A stretch of 64,000 bases of DNA from Vanilla planifolia (lineage: Eukaryota; Streptophyta; Magnoliopsida; Asparagales; Orchidaceae): assembly GCA_023846275.1 (NCBI GenBank), contig JAIUJO010000084.1:1287487-1351486 (forward strand), read 5' to 3'. Both the position numbers and the translations under genes were made by a program. Below the pieces are notes generated by a model. It saw nothing but the letters and a program-made list of their open reading frames with translations, did no database searches and was not told the origin of the DNA. Shown here piece after piece: positions 37,001-51,828 of the stretch (position 1 is its first letter; each line of letters begins with the position of its first letter).

Positions 37001-40000
37001 TACAATTATTTCACATTGAATTGATTATATTCCTACACATCTTTAAATCTTCTTTCATATGGCTGTTATGTTGCTTTGATTTATTAGCATTACATTACTT
37101 TAATTTATCTCATTTCAACTTTATTATATATTTGTTAAGTATGAAAAAAATTATTTTAATATTATTAATACTCACTTACTTTAGTGATTAGTAATATAAT
37201 GAATAAGGCACATTTAAGATGAAACAAATGTCATTAGACAAATATTAATGTGCTCTATAGAATTTAGTGTTCATTTTATATTTTTAAATATTTTATTTAC
37301 TAATTTATTATAAATATAATGCAAGACGTTTTGATTTATTTTATATTTAACTATTCAGTATATTACAAACGATCTTTATAATTTGTGGAATACAATTTTA
37401 CTATTAAAATTATCATCTTTCCTAAAATTATTCTTTTTGATTTTTTCATATTAGTATCTAATTCTAAATCTTCTCTCATGTGACCTTCACATTGCTTTGA
37501 TTTGGTAACATTACTTTGCTTCAAATAATCTTATTTTTAACTTTAGTACATAATGTCTTGTTATTAAAATAATAAGTTCTTTTTATATTTATAACTTTAC
37601 TTTGATAATTCATGGTCATTCAAAATATGCTCTAATATTAATTTATGTATTTTAAGTATTTTTTTTCTTGTTTGCATGTTCTTTGAGGAATTTAAAAATT
37701 GTGCTAGCATCATCAATCAAAGATGTTACACTTGATGTCCACAGTATCATGGAATGAAACCTTCTAATAAAATATCTAATTTCTTCAAAATTTTTTCTAT
37801 AATCTGAATAAATTATAAAGAAAGTGTAACACCCCTCTGTTGTGACCTAACAAACTTCTATTTAGTTGTCTTATATTGTTTCAATTGATGCTATTTTATC
37901 TTTAATAAATGTCTACTTAGCATTAAAAGAATAGTTTTTTATTATTTATGCATATTTAATTTTTTAATTTGTAGTAATTCCCATTGATGCTTGATAAAAA
38001 CAAAACAAACATCATTAGACTTGTCTCGACAAGTTCTATCAGATTCAATTTGATCCATACCTAATTTGTTGATTAATAATGTATAAATAGATGTGCTTAT
38101 TATCATGGAGTGTAGCATTATCATATAATTTTACTCATTTGAACAAAATTTTTAGTTTTATTTAACATTATTACTAACTCTAAATTTCCTCTAATTTAAT
38201 CTTTACATCTTTTTACTTGGTTTTACAATATCACTTCAATTCATCTCTATTCAACATTGAAATATAATAACTTAATATTAAAAAAATCATTTTTTATGAT
38301 TCTTTAATTTAGCCATTTATAGTCATTTGAAATAAGGTGTGATTGAGACAACAAATATAATTCAACTCATCTCAATGAACTCTATCCAATTAAATATTTT
38401 TCTTTATAAATAAATAAACATTTTATAGAGTTTTGAATATTTTTTTAAGATATTTTGATTCATATCTGAATTGGAGATCATGGATATTACAACCAATATT
38501 AATATCTTGGAATTTAACTTTTCTATAAAATTTATCTCATTTCTTCAAATGTTTTTCTTTGATTTTGTTATTTTACCACTTACCTAAAAATCTTCATTGA
38601 TGTGATGTTTATATTGTTTTGGTTCAAAAATGTTATACTGCTTCAATTTTTCCTCTCTAAACTTTAATAATAATTTTTATTATTAAATTAATAATTAATT
38701 ATTATTTAAATTTTTTACTTTGGAAAGGTGTAATAAATTAAAATGAGTTCAAAACAAGATGAGGCTATCTTCATTGGAGTTATCCTTATGAGTCTTATCT
38801 TAGCACACAGTCACTTATATGTCTTTAAACATTTTATTTTCCTAGGTTTTTGCATGCTTTACTAGACATTTCCTTTCATGCCTAAGTTGATGATCATGAA
38901 TATCACACTTCATCTCCTCTGTTGCTTGGAATGCAACTTTGACATAAAAGTTTTTTCATTTCATCAACTTTTTTAATTTTATTTGGTTATAATATAATGT
39001 AACTTTAAGTCTCCTCTTATGTGAGATTTATATTGATTTGATTTAATTATTTTTCTTTGATTCAATTTATCTCATCTTTATTTTATTATAAATTTACTTA
39101 ATATTAAAACAATTATTTATCATTATGTTTATTAATTTTGATAATTTGTAGTAATTCTATATAAGGTCCAATGGAGAAAAACAAATTTCAGTAGACTTGT
39201 CTAAAGGAGCTCAATTAAATTAAATATTTATTTCTATATTTTCGAATATTTTATTTTTTTAGCTTTGGCATGCCTAATAACACATTAGATTTGTACATGA
39301 TGTGATAGGCAAAGATGTTACACTCAATATCATTAGTATCTTGGAATGCAGCTTTCTTATAACTTTTATCTAATTTCTTAAATCTTTTACTTTAATTTGG
39401 TTATTTTACACTAGAACTTTAAATCCCCTCTCATGTGATATTTACATTACTTAGATTTATTATATTTTAATATTTCAATTTATGTCATTTTAGCTTTATT
39501 ACATATTTAATTATTATTAAAATAATTATTTTTTGTTATTTATGCTGATTAACTATGATAATTAATATTAATTAAACCTAGGTCAAATTGATACATTAAA
39601 ACATCATTAGAGTCATCTTGATGAACCCTATCAGATAATGTATTCACTTCTATATTTTTTAAATTCTTTATTTTCTAGTATTTTGCATTGCTGCACAAGA
39701 TATTTTTATTTGTACAAGATTAAATGATCAAGGATATTATGCTCAACCTCCTTTATATCTTTTAGTACAAATTTACTCTATAATGTATTGCATTTCTTAA
39801 ATTTTTTTCTTTGCCTTCTTTATATTATTATTTAATACTATGTTAACTCTTTTGTGACTTTTACATTGGTTTGATTTGGTTGTGTTTTATTTCTTCAATT
39901 TATCTAATATTAGGTTTATTATATAGTTATTTAAAATTAAGTAATAATTGATTATTATTTATGCTTATTAATGTTTTTTATTCAGAGTAACTCCAAAAGA

Positions 40001-41540
40001 TTTTTTAGCAAGACAAAACATACATCATTCAACTTGCCTCCACAAGCTTTATCCAATCAAAATATACTTTTTCTATGTTTTAAATATTTTATATTCTATT
40101 ATTTTATTAAACAGTATGAGATATTTTGATTTGTATATTATTTGATGATTAAGAACGTCACATACAATCTCCTTAATATCTTGAGTACATTAATCATATA
40201 TAAATTATCCCACTTCTTCAAATGTTTCTCTTTGATTTCGCTCTATGATTATGAAATTCTAATTCTTCTATATTGTGCCTTTTGTGTTGCTCTTAATTTG
40301 TTTATATTACATTTTTTTAATTTATCTTATTTCCATTTTAATATACATATTTACTTGATATTTTAAAAGAAATTTATTATTGTTTATGCCTTTTTGCTTT
40401 GGAAATTTGCAAAAATTCTAGACATTGTCTATTTTAGAAGAAATAAACATCATCACACCCATCCTTTTGATCATAATGTCGTAAAATATTTGTTGTAATA
40501 TTTTAGAAATATTTTACATTTGATGAATTTGGCATAGAATGTGGAACATTTTGATATGCAACTAATATGTGAATTAGGCATGTTACACTCTAGCACCATT
40601 ATATCTTTGAAATACAACATTCCCATTAATACAACATTACGTTTTATTTTATCTCATTTTATTAAATATTTTATTTTGCTAAGTTATTTTACTATGTTTC
40701 AATAAATCAAATATCGTATGTCATTTACATCACATTAAGTATTTTATAAAACATTGCTTCCACGTCATACAACTCCAATTTAACATATATTTTCTAATAT
40801 TAAGATGATAATTTTGATATTAGTTTTTTATTGATTATGAAAGTTCATGGTAATTACAAACAAGTTTTGATTGAGATGAAATAATGTTAATGGATTAGTC
40901 TCGATAATATGTGGCTAATTAAAGATACATTTGATCATTTTAAATATTTTGTTCACTAGGGTTTTACCATACTTTATAAGACATAGCAATATGTACCATA
41001 TTTAATGGTCAGGGATGTTACACCAAAACTCCTTAGTATCCTACAAAGAGACTTTCACATATAATTAATCTCATTATTTTTCAAATGTTTTTGCTATATT
41101 TAGTTATATTACAACATATGTCTAAATCTCTTTCCTTATGGTATTTATATTCCTTTATTTTTGATATATTTCATTGCTTCAAGTTATCATTTTTCGTCTT
41201 TAATATATATTTTCTAATCATTAAAACAAAAAGTTTCTATTATTTTGCATATTTAATTTCATAATTTATATTAATTTGAATAAGGATTCGTTTAAGATTA
41301 AACAAATGGTGTTGCGCTTGTCCCGATATGATGTGCCTAATATTGAGACAATTTATGAGATAATTTGATTCATTGTTTGGCAAACAATGATGTCATACTC
41401 AATCTTTTAAGTATCTTCGAAAGTGACATTAATGCAAAATTTATCTTATTTTTCATTTTTTTACTTTGATTTGGTTATATAACATAACTTCTAATTGTTG
41501 CATTTTAGGTTTGTCATATATTTCTTTAATATTTAAAATT
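34005..41540 (-). repeat. Satellite block 2, minus orientation
   Basis: About 18 units are read as reverse complement, recognisable by repeats of (A/G)ATGTTACACTCAATCTCCTTAGTATCTTGGAATG variants, for example near 34,425, 35,440, 36,940, 37,715, 39,310 and 40,150. The block opens exactly at a unit start (GTTATGCTCAATCTC at about 34,013). It ends near 41,540 inside the TTAATATTAAAAT part of a unit. Confidence 0.88.
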
Positions 41541-41544
41541 AATC

Positions 41545-44500
41545 CCTAAAGTATGCGAAAATTTAAGAAAATAAAATATTTAAAATTATAAGGAGGAATA
41601 GTTAATTTTATTGAACTTGCCCAAATGAATCTAATGATGTTTCTTTTGATTTGATTCGACATTGTTCGGAATTACTTAGTATTGTAAAAATAAATAGAAA
41701 AAATAATAAAAAATTAGAATTTTTTAAGTAAATATATATTAAAGATGAAGTGAAAGAAATTGAAATAATAATATACTCAAATGAAAGCTATGTAAAGGTC
41801 ACATGAGTTGTCATTAAGGGTTGCACAAAGTTAACAAAATGTAAGCAAAAAATTTGAAGAAATGACATAAATTGTACTAGAAATTTTCCTTCCAAAATAC
41901 AAAGAGATCAAGGGTAACAACTTTTCCTATCAAATAAAGTATGAATAAAAATAACTTAAAAAGCATGCAAAAATTTTAAAAATATATGGTTATAAATAAT
42001 AAAAATTAATATTTAATAGGAAACAGTTCATCAAGTAAAGTAAAATAGCATCTATTACAAGATGATAAAACCTTTTTGTAACCTCTAAAAATTCCCAAAT
42101 TAAGTATGAACAAATATTAATAAATTATAATTTTTATATTCAGTTAGCATATATTAAAGTTAAAATAAAATAACTTTACATAATGTAATAAAGCTAAACA
42201 AAAGTTATATAAAGGCCACACGAGTGGAGACTAAGAGTTTTATAATTATATAATAGAAACATAGCAAATTGTTTGGAAAGAAAGTATAGATTTTATGAGA
42301 AAATGACATTCCAAGATACCAAGAGGAATGAGTCCAACATCCTTGATCATCACTTTTGGTACAAATCAAAATAACTAATAAAGAATCGAAAAATCCAACT
42401 AATAAAATATTGAAAATTATAAAAATAAATATTTAACTCGATAGATTTTTTTAAGATGAATTAAACGTCCTTTGTTTCATCCTGTGAGATCTTTTATGAA
42501 TTTAAGGTAAATTGCGTAGGAAAACAAACATAAATAATAAAATTATTGTTGTCATATTAAGAAAATATATATTAATCCTAAATATAGTTAATTTAAAGTA
42601 ATGTAATAGAGCTATATGAAAGCAATGCAAAGGCCATTAGAAATGTGATTTAGAGTTATATAGGAATATAAACAAATCTAAGGAGAACATTTGAGGAAAT
42701 TATATAAATTATATATGAAAGTTTCCTTCCAACATACCTTCAAGATTAAGGGTAACAATTTGATTTTGTTAAATATCTTATGAATCAAAACTGTTTTAAA
42801 AAGCTTGAAAGACAAAAACTTATGTTAAAATCTACTAAAACTTTTGTTTGATGGTGCCTATTGAGACGAGTCCAATGATATTTATTTCATCTACATTTAA
42901 ACACTTTTAAAATTACAAAATATATTGTAAAACAAAACATTAAAAATAATAAAATATTTTTTTAATTTTAAATAGATATATATTAAAGCACATGCGAGAT
43001 TAAATGAGGCAATATAATAAAACTAAATAAAATTGATGTAAAGATTACCTGAGAGAAAAATTGCAATTTCTTAAAATTATACCATAAAACAAAGCAAACA
43101 TATTTGAAGAAATCGAATGCCTTGTAAAGCACAATAACATACTCAAAAATAAAATAATTAAAAAATAAAAAAATAAATAATGTTCAATTTTATAAAGCTC
43201 ATTTAGTCTAGTTCTAAGAAGTTTGTTTCATCTCGATCGAATCTTCTTTGGAATTACATTGAATTTCTAAAGTAAACAAACATTGACAATAGTAAATAAA
43301 TATTTTAATATGAGTTAAGTATAATTTAAAGTAGAAGTAAGATACATGAAAGTAATGTAATATATCAGGACAATCTAAAAGTTAATTGAATGAAGATTTA
43401 GAGTAAGATAGCAAAAAAACTAAATAGTTGAAAGAAATCTTAAAATATAAAAAAATTATACCAAAAGGTTTTATTCCAAGACAATAAGGATTTCAAGTGT
43501 ATAATCCTTAATCATCAAACCATGTATAAATTAAATAACCTCTTATGATCATAAAAAGTATAATTAAAAAATATATTTAAAATTATGAAAAAGAACTTTT
43601 AATTTGGTAAACCATGTTGACATGAGTTCATTACAATTTGTTTCATTTTTGTCGAAACTCATATGAAATTTTAGCAAATCACAAAAAAATTAAGTATGAA
43701 TAATAAAAAACTAATTTTTTTAATATCATGTAAATGTATATGATAGTTATGAAAATTAAAATTGAAACAATTCAATGTTGTAAAATCAAAGCAATATAAT
43801 GCTCACATGAGATGTGATTTAGAGCTACATCTTAATATAACAAACATAAAGCTAATAATTTGATGAAATGAAATACATAATATAAGAAAGTTGCTTTCTA
43901 AGATACTTAAGAGGTCAAGTGTAACACCCTTGATCTTCGAATGAGTTATGAAAAAAAATAACTTATAAAACGTGAAAAAAACCTTATAAAATAAAATCTT
44001 TAGAAATATAAAAATGAATAGTTAATTAGATAGAGCAGCTAGAGAGAATTCGAAAGACATTTGTTTCATATTGATCATAACTCATTTTGAATTACAATAT
44101 TTTCAAAATTTAAAAAACAATAAATAGTAAAACAAAATTTAAGATCAATTAAATATATAGTAAACTTGAAATTAGATAATTTAAAGCAAGGTAATATAAC
44201 CAAGTCAAAGCTATTTAACTGTCAAACAAAGAAATTTTTAATTTACCATGTAATATAACTAAATCAAAATGAGAAATTAAATGAAACAAAATATATTGTG
44301 TGAAAAAGTTGTATTCCATGATATTAAAGAGGTTGAGTGTAACATCCTCAATCATCAAATTAGTAATGAATGAAAATATCCCACAAAGCCTATAAAACAA
44401 ACCTGACTTAGAATTATTGAGAATTACTAAAGAGAGAAAGCATAAATAATAAAAAAAATTATTTTTATTTTTATATAAAAATTTACTAAGGCTAAAATGA

Positions 44501-47440
44501 AATACATTGATTGCATGTAATACTACAAAATGAAGGTGAGCTAAATGTCTAGAGTTTCATTGCAGAATTAGCAATGAAAATCAAAAAATTCGAAGAAATG
44601 ACATATATTGTTTAGGAAAGTTTAATTCATGACAAAACGAAAATAAAGTCAAACATCCTCAATAATTAAATTATGTATTAAATTAGATTTCTCAAAAATC
44701 ATGCATAAAAACTTTTACAAAATGAAATATATTAAAATATAGTAATGTATATTTAATTAGATAAATCTCGTGAAGATAATGCCTAATGATATTTGTTTCA
44801 TTTTGAACTTACAATATTTTGAATTATGGGAAATCATCAAAATAAGCAAACATAAATTGAAAAAGATTTTATTTTAATACTAAATAAATATAGATTAAAG
44901 TTAAAATAAGATAAATTAAAAAAATGTTACATAACCAAATCAAAACAATGTAAATGTCACATGAGAGAAGATTTTGAGATAAAAATTAGTATAACAAAAT
45001 AAAACAATATTTAGAGAAATTAGTTAAATTAAATAGGAAAGTTGCATTAAAAAATATTATGGGGAATGACTATAGCGTCCTCGATCATCAAATAATGTAC
45101 ATTTTAAAAAATATAAAAATTAATTTTTAATTTGATAGAGGTCCTTGAGGTGATTTCGACAATGTTTGTTTCGTATCAAATGGTCCCTATTTGGAGTTAT
45201 AGAGAAATATCATAATAAATTAATGTAAAAATTATGTTATTATTTTAATATTAATAAAATATATATTAAAATTCAAATGAGATAATTTAAAACATTGTAA
45301 TATAACTAGATAATGCTGATGCAAAGACGACCCAAAGGGCAGTTTAGAGTTACATAGTTGTACAAAAAATTTGAAGTGAAATATTTGAAAGAAAGAGAAC
45401 TTATGTAGGAAAATTGGTTTGCATGACCAAAAGATCATGTATAACACCCTCGATCATTCAATCGTACACCATTCAAATGCCTCATAAAATGAGCTAAACC
45501 ACTTAAAAATAAAATATTTAAAATTCAAAAGGAATATATAAATTAATGGACCTTATCAATATGAGTCCAACAACATTTGTTTTTCCCTCATCATACCTCA
45601 TTTTGAATTATTGTGAATTTTCAAATTAAATAAGAAAAGTAATCAAATAATTAATTGATATTAAGTTAACATGTATTAAAACTAAAATAAGATTAAATTA
45701 AGAAATGTTATTTGACCAACTCAAATCGATCTACGGATCACATGATAGGAGATTTAGAGTTAAATAATAATATAACCAAATCTTGTGAAATATTTTAAGA
45801 AATGAGATATATTATACAGGAAAAATACCTTGTAAGTTAATAAGGCGATTGAGTACACCATCCTTCACTCTCAAATTAGGTATGAAGAAAAGCACCTCAT
45901 AAACTACGCATAACCACTAGAAATAAAATGTTTTGAAAAAATATTTAACTAGATAAACCTCATCAGCTTAAATTCAACAAGCTTTATTTCATCTAGATCA
46001 AATCAATTTTTTTATTAATATAAATTACTATAGTCAATAAGCATTAATAATAATAATAAATAATTATTTTACAATGAAGTAAATACATATTAATGATAAA
46101 ACTATTGAATTGAAACAATGAAATAATATGAAATCAAAGTGATGTAAAAGGCACATGAGAGAAAATATATATTTTCATAGTGATATAACCAAATTGAAGA
46201 GAAATATTTGAAGTAATGACATACATTTTTTAGAAAATCTGGATTCCAAGACACTAAGATATCAAATGTAACATTCTCAACCATTAAATAAATTGTGAAT
46301 CAAATTAACTTGTAAAGCATGGAAAAATCTTAGAAAATAAAGGTATTTAAAAATATAAATAAAAATTTTTAGCAGCATAAAGCTTATAAGGATGAATCTA
46401 AACAAGTTTATTTCATCACAATCATTCCTTATTTGTAATTACAATAAATGACTAAAGTAAATAAACAATAATAATAATAAATTATTTTTTATGTAAATTA
46501 AATATATATTTAAGCTAAAAAATCAAAAATTGAAACAAAGTATCACCAATCCAAAGTGATGTAAATGTCAAACAAGAGGAGATTCATTAATAAAAATAAT
46601 ATAACAAACTTATCATTAAAATATTAAAGAATTTAGATAAATGATCCACAAATGTTGCATCTGAGGATACTAATATGATAATGTAGTATCCTTAACCATC
46701 AAATAACGAATGAAACTACATGTCTCATAAAGAACGTAAAAGAATATAAATGTCATAAGAGACGTGATTTAGAGTACATCCCAATATAACAAAATAAAAT
46801 TAAAAAAATTTGAAAAATTAGATATTTTTTAGTAAATAACTTTTCAACATATTCAGGATATCAAGTGTAATATTTTCAATCGTCTAATCACGTACGAATA
46901 AAAAAGCTTCATCTCGCCTCTTAATATCATACATATACCATTTTTAAAGGTATTAAAATAAATATTTAGTCTAATAGATCACTTTGAGAAGAGTTCAAAG
47001 TCATTTTTCCACTAAAATAAACCTTTTATGGATTTATAGTAAATTACAAAATGTTTGTTTTGTCCAATCAAAGCTGTTTTTAATTATTACAAATTACTTA
47101 AATAAATAAATATTAACAAAAAAAATATTATTTTTATTTCAAAAAATAAAATATTAATGGTTAAATTCGATAAAATTGAAGCAATTTGACATTACCAAAT
47201 CAATAGGATGTAAAAATCACACGAGAGGAGATTTGGATTTTCATAGTAATATGACCAAATCAAAGAAAAATATTTGAAGAAATTAAAAAAATTGCATGAT
47301 AAAGTTTCTTTCTAAGATATATGTGAAAACCTCCATTATCAAATTACGTATAAATCGAAGTGCCACGTAACACATGAGAAATTCTAGAAAAAATTATTTA
47401 AATTTATAAAAAGTAATATTTGGTGTGAAACATTACGATG
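41545..47440 (+). repeat. Satellite block 3, plus orientation
   Basis: About 14 units lie in the plus sense, with start blocks near 41,910, 42,330, 42,750, 43,490, 43,918, 44,335, 45,075, 45,437 and 45,860. The block begins about 50 bp inside a unit (GTATGCGAAAATTTAAG near 41,560). Two spots are irregular: about 43,110-43,150, where part of a unit is missing, and about 46,735-46,880, where a shortened unit is inserted. The block ends in the CATTACGATGAAG part of a unit near 47,440. Confidence 0.85.
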
Positions 47441-50400
47441 AAGCATTAACATGAAACTTTACTTCTCCACTCATGTGACCCTTATAAGATTATGGTTTAG
47501 TTATATTACATTATTTCAATGTATCTTATTAATACTTTTAATAAAAATTAACTTAATATCAAATAGAAATTTATTATTAATTATAGTTATTTAATTTGAT
47601 AATTCACTGTAGTTCCTTATGAAGTGTGTTGTTGGCAAAACAAACATCATTAAATTTGCCTTGTTGAACTCCTTAAATGTTATATATATATTTGTTTATA
47701 TTTTTGAAAATTTTTATTTTTTTTTGTGTTATGAATTACTTTATGAGACAATTTGACTTGTACATCATTAGACAACTCAATGTTGTTACAGTTTCTATAT
47801 ATAGTATCTTGGAATGTCTTTTTCCAACTAAATTACTAGATTTCTCAAATCTCCCTCTCTTTGACCTTTATATGACTTTGATTTTGTTATATTATCTTGT
47901 TTCAGTTTATCATATTTTGTTACGAATATATATTTACAAATAATTAATATATTAATTTTTGGCTATGTCACCTTATTTACCAAAGTAATTCCCATTTCTC
48001 CTCTCATGTGACATTTATGTCACTATGTTTTGTTTATATCATATTATTTTAATTTATCTCGTTTTATATTTAATATATATTGATTTAATATTAAAATAGT
48101 AATTTATTATTATTCGTGCTTATTTACTTTTGTAATATGTAGTAATTTTAAATGATATCTATTATAAATTATACATATGTATTTAAATATGTTGTGATGA
48201 ACTATGTCAAGTAAAATATTCATTTCTATATTTATAAGTATTTAATTTATTTGGTGTTTTTTCATATTAATAAGATATTTTTAATCAAACATTATTTGGC
48301 AATAAAAGATTTTATACTAGATCCCCTTAACATCTTAGAAAGAAAATTTATTGCAAAACTATCATATTTCTTAAAATTATTCATTTTGATATTTTGCTTT
48401 ACTATGTAATTTTAAATCTCTTGTTGTTTGACCTTTTCATCCTTTCCATTTAATTATCTTATATTACTTCAATTTCACTCACTTTAGCTTCACTATTTAT
48501 TTTCCTATTTTATGCAAAATATTTTATTTTTTAATGCTTCTTTGCATTAATAATTCATTGTATTTCCATATGACTTCCAATGTAGAAGAAACAACCCTTG
48601 CTAAAATCATCTCAAAAAGCAATACAAAATAAATTTTAATTTTTATTATTTTAAATCCTTTTTTGACAGGTTTCAATATTAATTATCAAACATTTCAACT
48701 GCTACCTTTTTTCATAATTAAGAATCTTATGCTTGATCTCTTAGTGTCCTAGAGTATAGCTTTGTCATACAATTTGTGCTATTAATTTAAATATTTTAAT
48801 CATATTTTGTTATTATTTTATGTAACTCCAAATATAATTTTTTATTATTATTTCATTACCTTAATTTTTTTTATTACTTTTGTTGATTTTATATCATTTT
48901 AAGATTAACACATATTTAAATGTCAAAAAAATAAGTTGTTATTATTTATGTTTTTTTTTGCTTTTGTAAAATGCCGTGATTCCAAACATGGTCTTAGTGA
49001 GATGAAAGAAATTTTTTTGGACTCATCTCGATGAGCTCTATCTAATGAAATATTTATTTTGAAAGTTTTTAAATATGTTATTTTCTTGATATTTTGCATG
49101 TTTAATAAAATTTTTTAATTTGTAATTATTTTGAGGATCATGGATGTTACACTCAGTCTCCTTAGTAGCTTCGAATGTAGTTTTCCTAAAATTTATCTCA
49201 TTTCTTAGAATGTTTCACTTCAATTTAGCTTCATTACAATCGATCTCAAATTCTCAACTCATGTGATCTTTACATCGCTTAATTTTTTTATATTAAACTG
49301 CTTTAATTTACCTTATTTACGCTATAGTATTAATTTTCCTTATACAAAAGTAAAAAAAACAATTTTATTTATCTATATTTATATTGATAATTCATAATAA
49401 TTCAAAAAAGGTTAGATAACAAGAAAACAATTGTTCATGTATTCGTTTGGATGAGTTCCATACATTTAAATAATAACTTTTGTACTTCTAAATATTTTTA
49501 TTTTTTAGGATTTTTTTATCACTTTGATTTTGATAATTTACAATGCTTTGATTGAACCTTTTTGAACTTTATCATATGTTTACATATTTTAAACAATACT
49601 ATTTTTAATTTATGCATATATTCAACGGAAATTTAATAAAACTAGTGTTATTATAGTCATGTGAGCTATCACTATCGAATTAAAACTTTATTTTTATATA
49701 TTCAATTTTTGTACTTTCTATGATTTTGATGCTTTAAAAGAAATTTTATTTTGTACCAAATATGATAATTAATGACATTATACTTGATCTATTAAGAATC
49801 TTAGAATTCAACTTTATCTTATAATTTCTCTCATGTCTTTAAACCTTTTTCTTTAATTTAGTCATATTACAATTAAAGTCAAACTCTCCTCTATTGTGAC
49901 ATTTACATCACTTTGATTTTGTTCTATAATATTTCTTTTATTTAGCAATTTGTAATTATTTTGAATTAGATCTTATCCAGTAGAAACAAATCAAATTAGA
50001 CTCAACTTGATCAACTCTATGCAACTAAATGTTCATTTCAGTATCTTTTTTTAAAATTTTCTTTTCTAAATTTGTTGGCACAATTTACAAAATATTTTAA
50101 TACATCCCTTAGTAAAAAATTAATGATATTATACTCAATCTTCTTAGTATTTTGGAATACAAAATTCTTATACAATTTATATCCTTTTCTAAAATGTTTT
50201 CTTTATTTGGTTATATAGCTATGAAACTCTAGTACATATACATTATTACCTTTAATTGCTTTGATTTAGATATGTTAAATTAGTTTAATTCATATAATTT
50301 CATTGTTAAATATATTTACTTAACATTAAAATAATAATTTATTATCTTTTATTTCAATTTACTTTTTAAATTGAAAGTAATTCTTCATGCGATCTAATGA

Positions 50401-51580
50401 AGATTAAACAAATGTTATTAACTAATATGGATGATCTAAATCCTTTTAAATATTTATTTTTATTTATTTTAAATATTTTATTTCAAAGAGTAGTTTTGCT
50501 ACACATGATAGTTGGATTCATACGTGCTTTGGTGATTAAGGATGTTATATTTCATCTCTTAGTATCTTTTAATGAAACATTCTTATATAATTTATCTCAT
50601 TTGCTCAATATCTTGCTATGATTTTGTTATGTTACTAACTCAAAATCTCCTTTTGCATGGCGTTTAGGCTATTTTAGTTTGGTAATAAAACCCTATTTTG
50701 ACTTATCTTATTTCAACTTTAATATATATTTATTGGATAATTAAATAATAACTTTTTGTGATTCATGCTCAATTTTTTTTCTAATTTGCCATTATTCAAA
50801 ATTATACTTGATTTAGAGAAAAAAAGAATGTTGGACTAGTCTAAAAGACTATTATCAAAATAAATATTCATTTTATATTTTTAAAAGTTTTATTTTATAT
50901 ACTTCTAAAATTCCATATCAGATATTACATTTTTTATTCTATCAGAAGACATTTTTTAATTATAAACAAGGTCTAATGGAGAAGAAACAAACCTTGTTGA
51001 ACTTGTATTAGTGATCTCTAAAAATTAAATATTCACTTTTACATTTTAAAATATTTTTATATTTTAGGGAATTGTCACTTTATGTGATCTTTAAATTTCA
51101 AACTTAATTTTGCAATAAAAAATGTTACATACAATGTCATTAATATCTAAGAATACAACTCTCTTATATAATTTACCTCAATTCCTCATACTTTTGACAT
51201 AGATTTGGTTATATTTTTATGTTATGCTAAATTCTTCTCCTCTTGTATTTAAATCTCCTTGATTTAGTTATATTATAATGCTCAATTTATCTCGTTTCAA
51301 TTTTATCATATATTTATATAATATTATAATATTAATTTGTAACAATTTATGCTAATTTGTTTTGTAATTCATAGCAATTGAAAATGAGAATTGATGGAGA
51401 TTAAACATATATTATTGGACTAATCTTGACAAGCTCTATATAATTTAATGTCTATTTTATATTATCAATCACTTTATTTTGTAATGTTCTAGTGAGCTAT
51501 ATAAGATCTTTCAATTCATACTTCATTTGACATCATGAATATTATGCTCAATCCACTAAATATCTTTGAATGTTTGTTTC

Positions 51581-51583
<3 letters not shown>

Positions 51584-51613
<30 letters not shown>
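51584..51613. repeat. TA dinucleotide run inside a satellite unit
   Basis: Thirty bases of alternating A and T sit where the satellite unit normally has a short AATATATATT block. This is a local microsatellite expansion within the array. Confidence 0.95.
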
Positions 51614-51615
<2 letters not shown>

Positions 51616-51737
51616 TAATACTAAAATAATAATTTTTATTATTTATGTTTATTTTTTCGAAATTTCATAGTAATTTTGAAAGAGATCTTTTTGTGATGAA
51701 AAAACTTTATTGAATTTTTTTATAAACTCCATAAAAT

Positions 51738-51740
<3 letters not shown>

Positions 51741-51818
<78 letters not shown>

Positions 51819-51828
51819 CATATATATT
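51741..51828. repeat. Longer TA dinucleotide run inside a satellite unit
   Basis: About 88 bases of near-perfect TA repeat, with two small breaks near 51,809 and 51,820. They replace the AAATATTTA region of a minus-oriented unit. Such a tract could extrude as a cruciform. It lies 130 bp from the shorter TA run. Confidence 0.95.
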
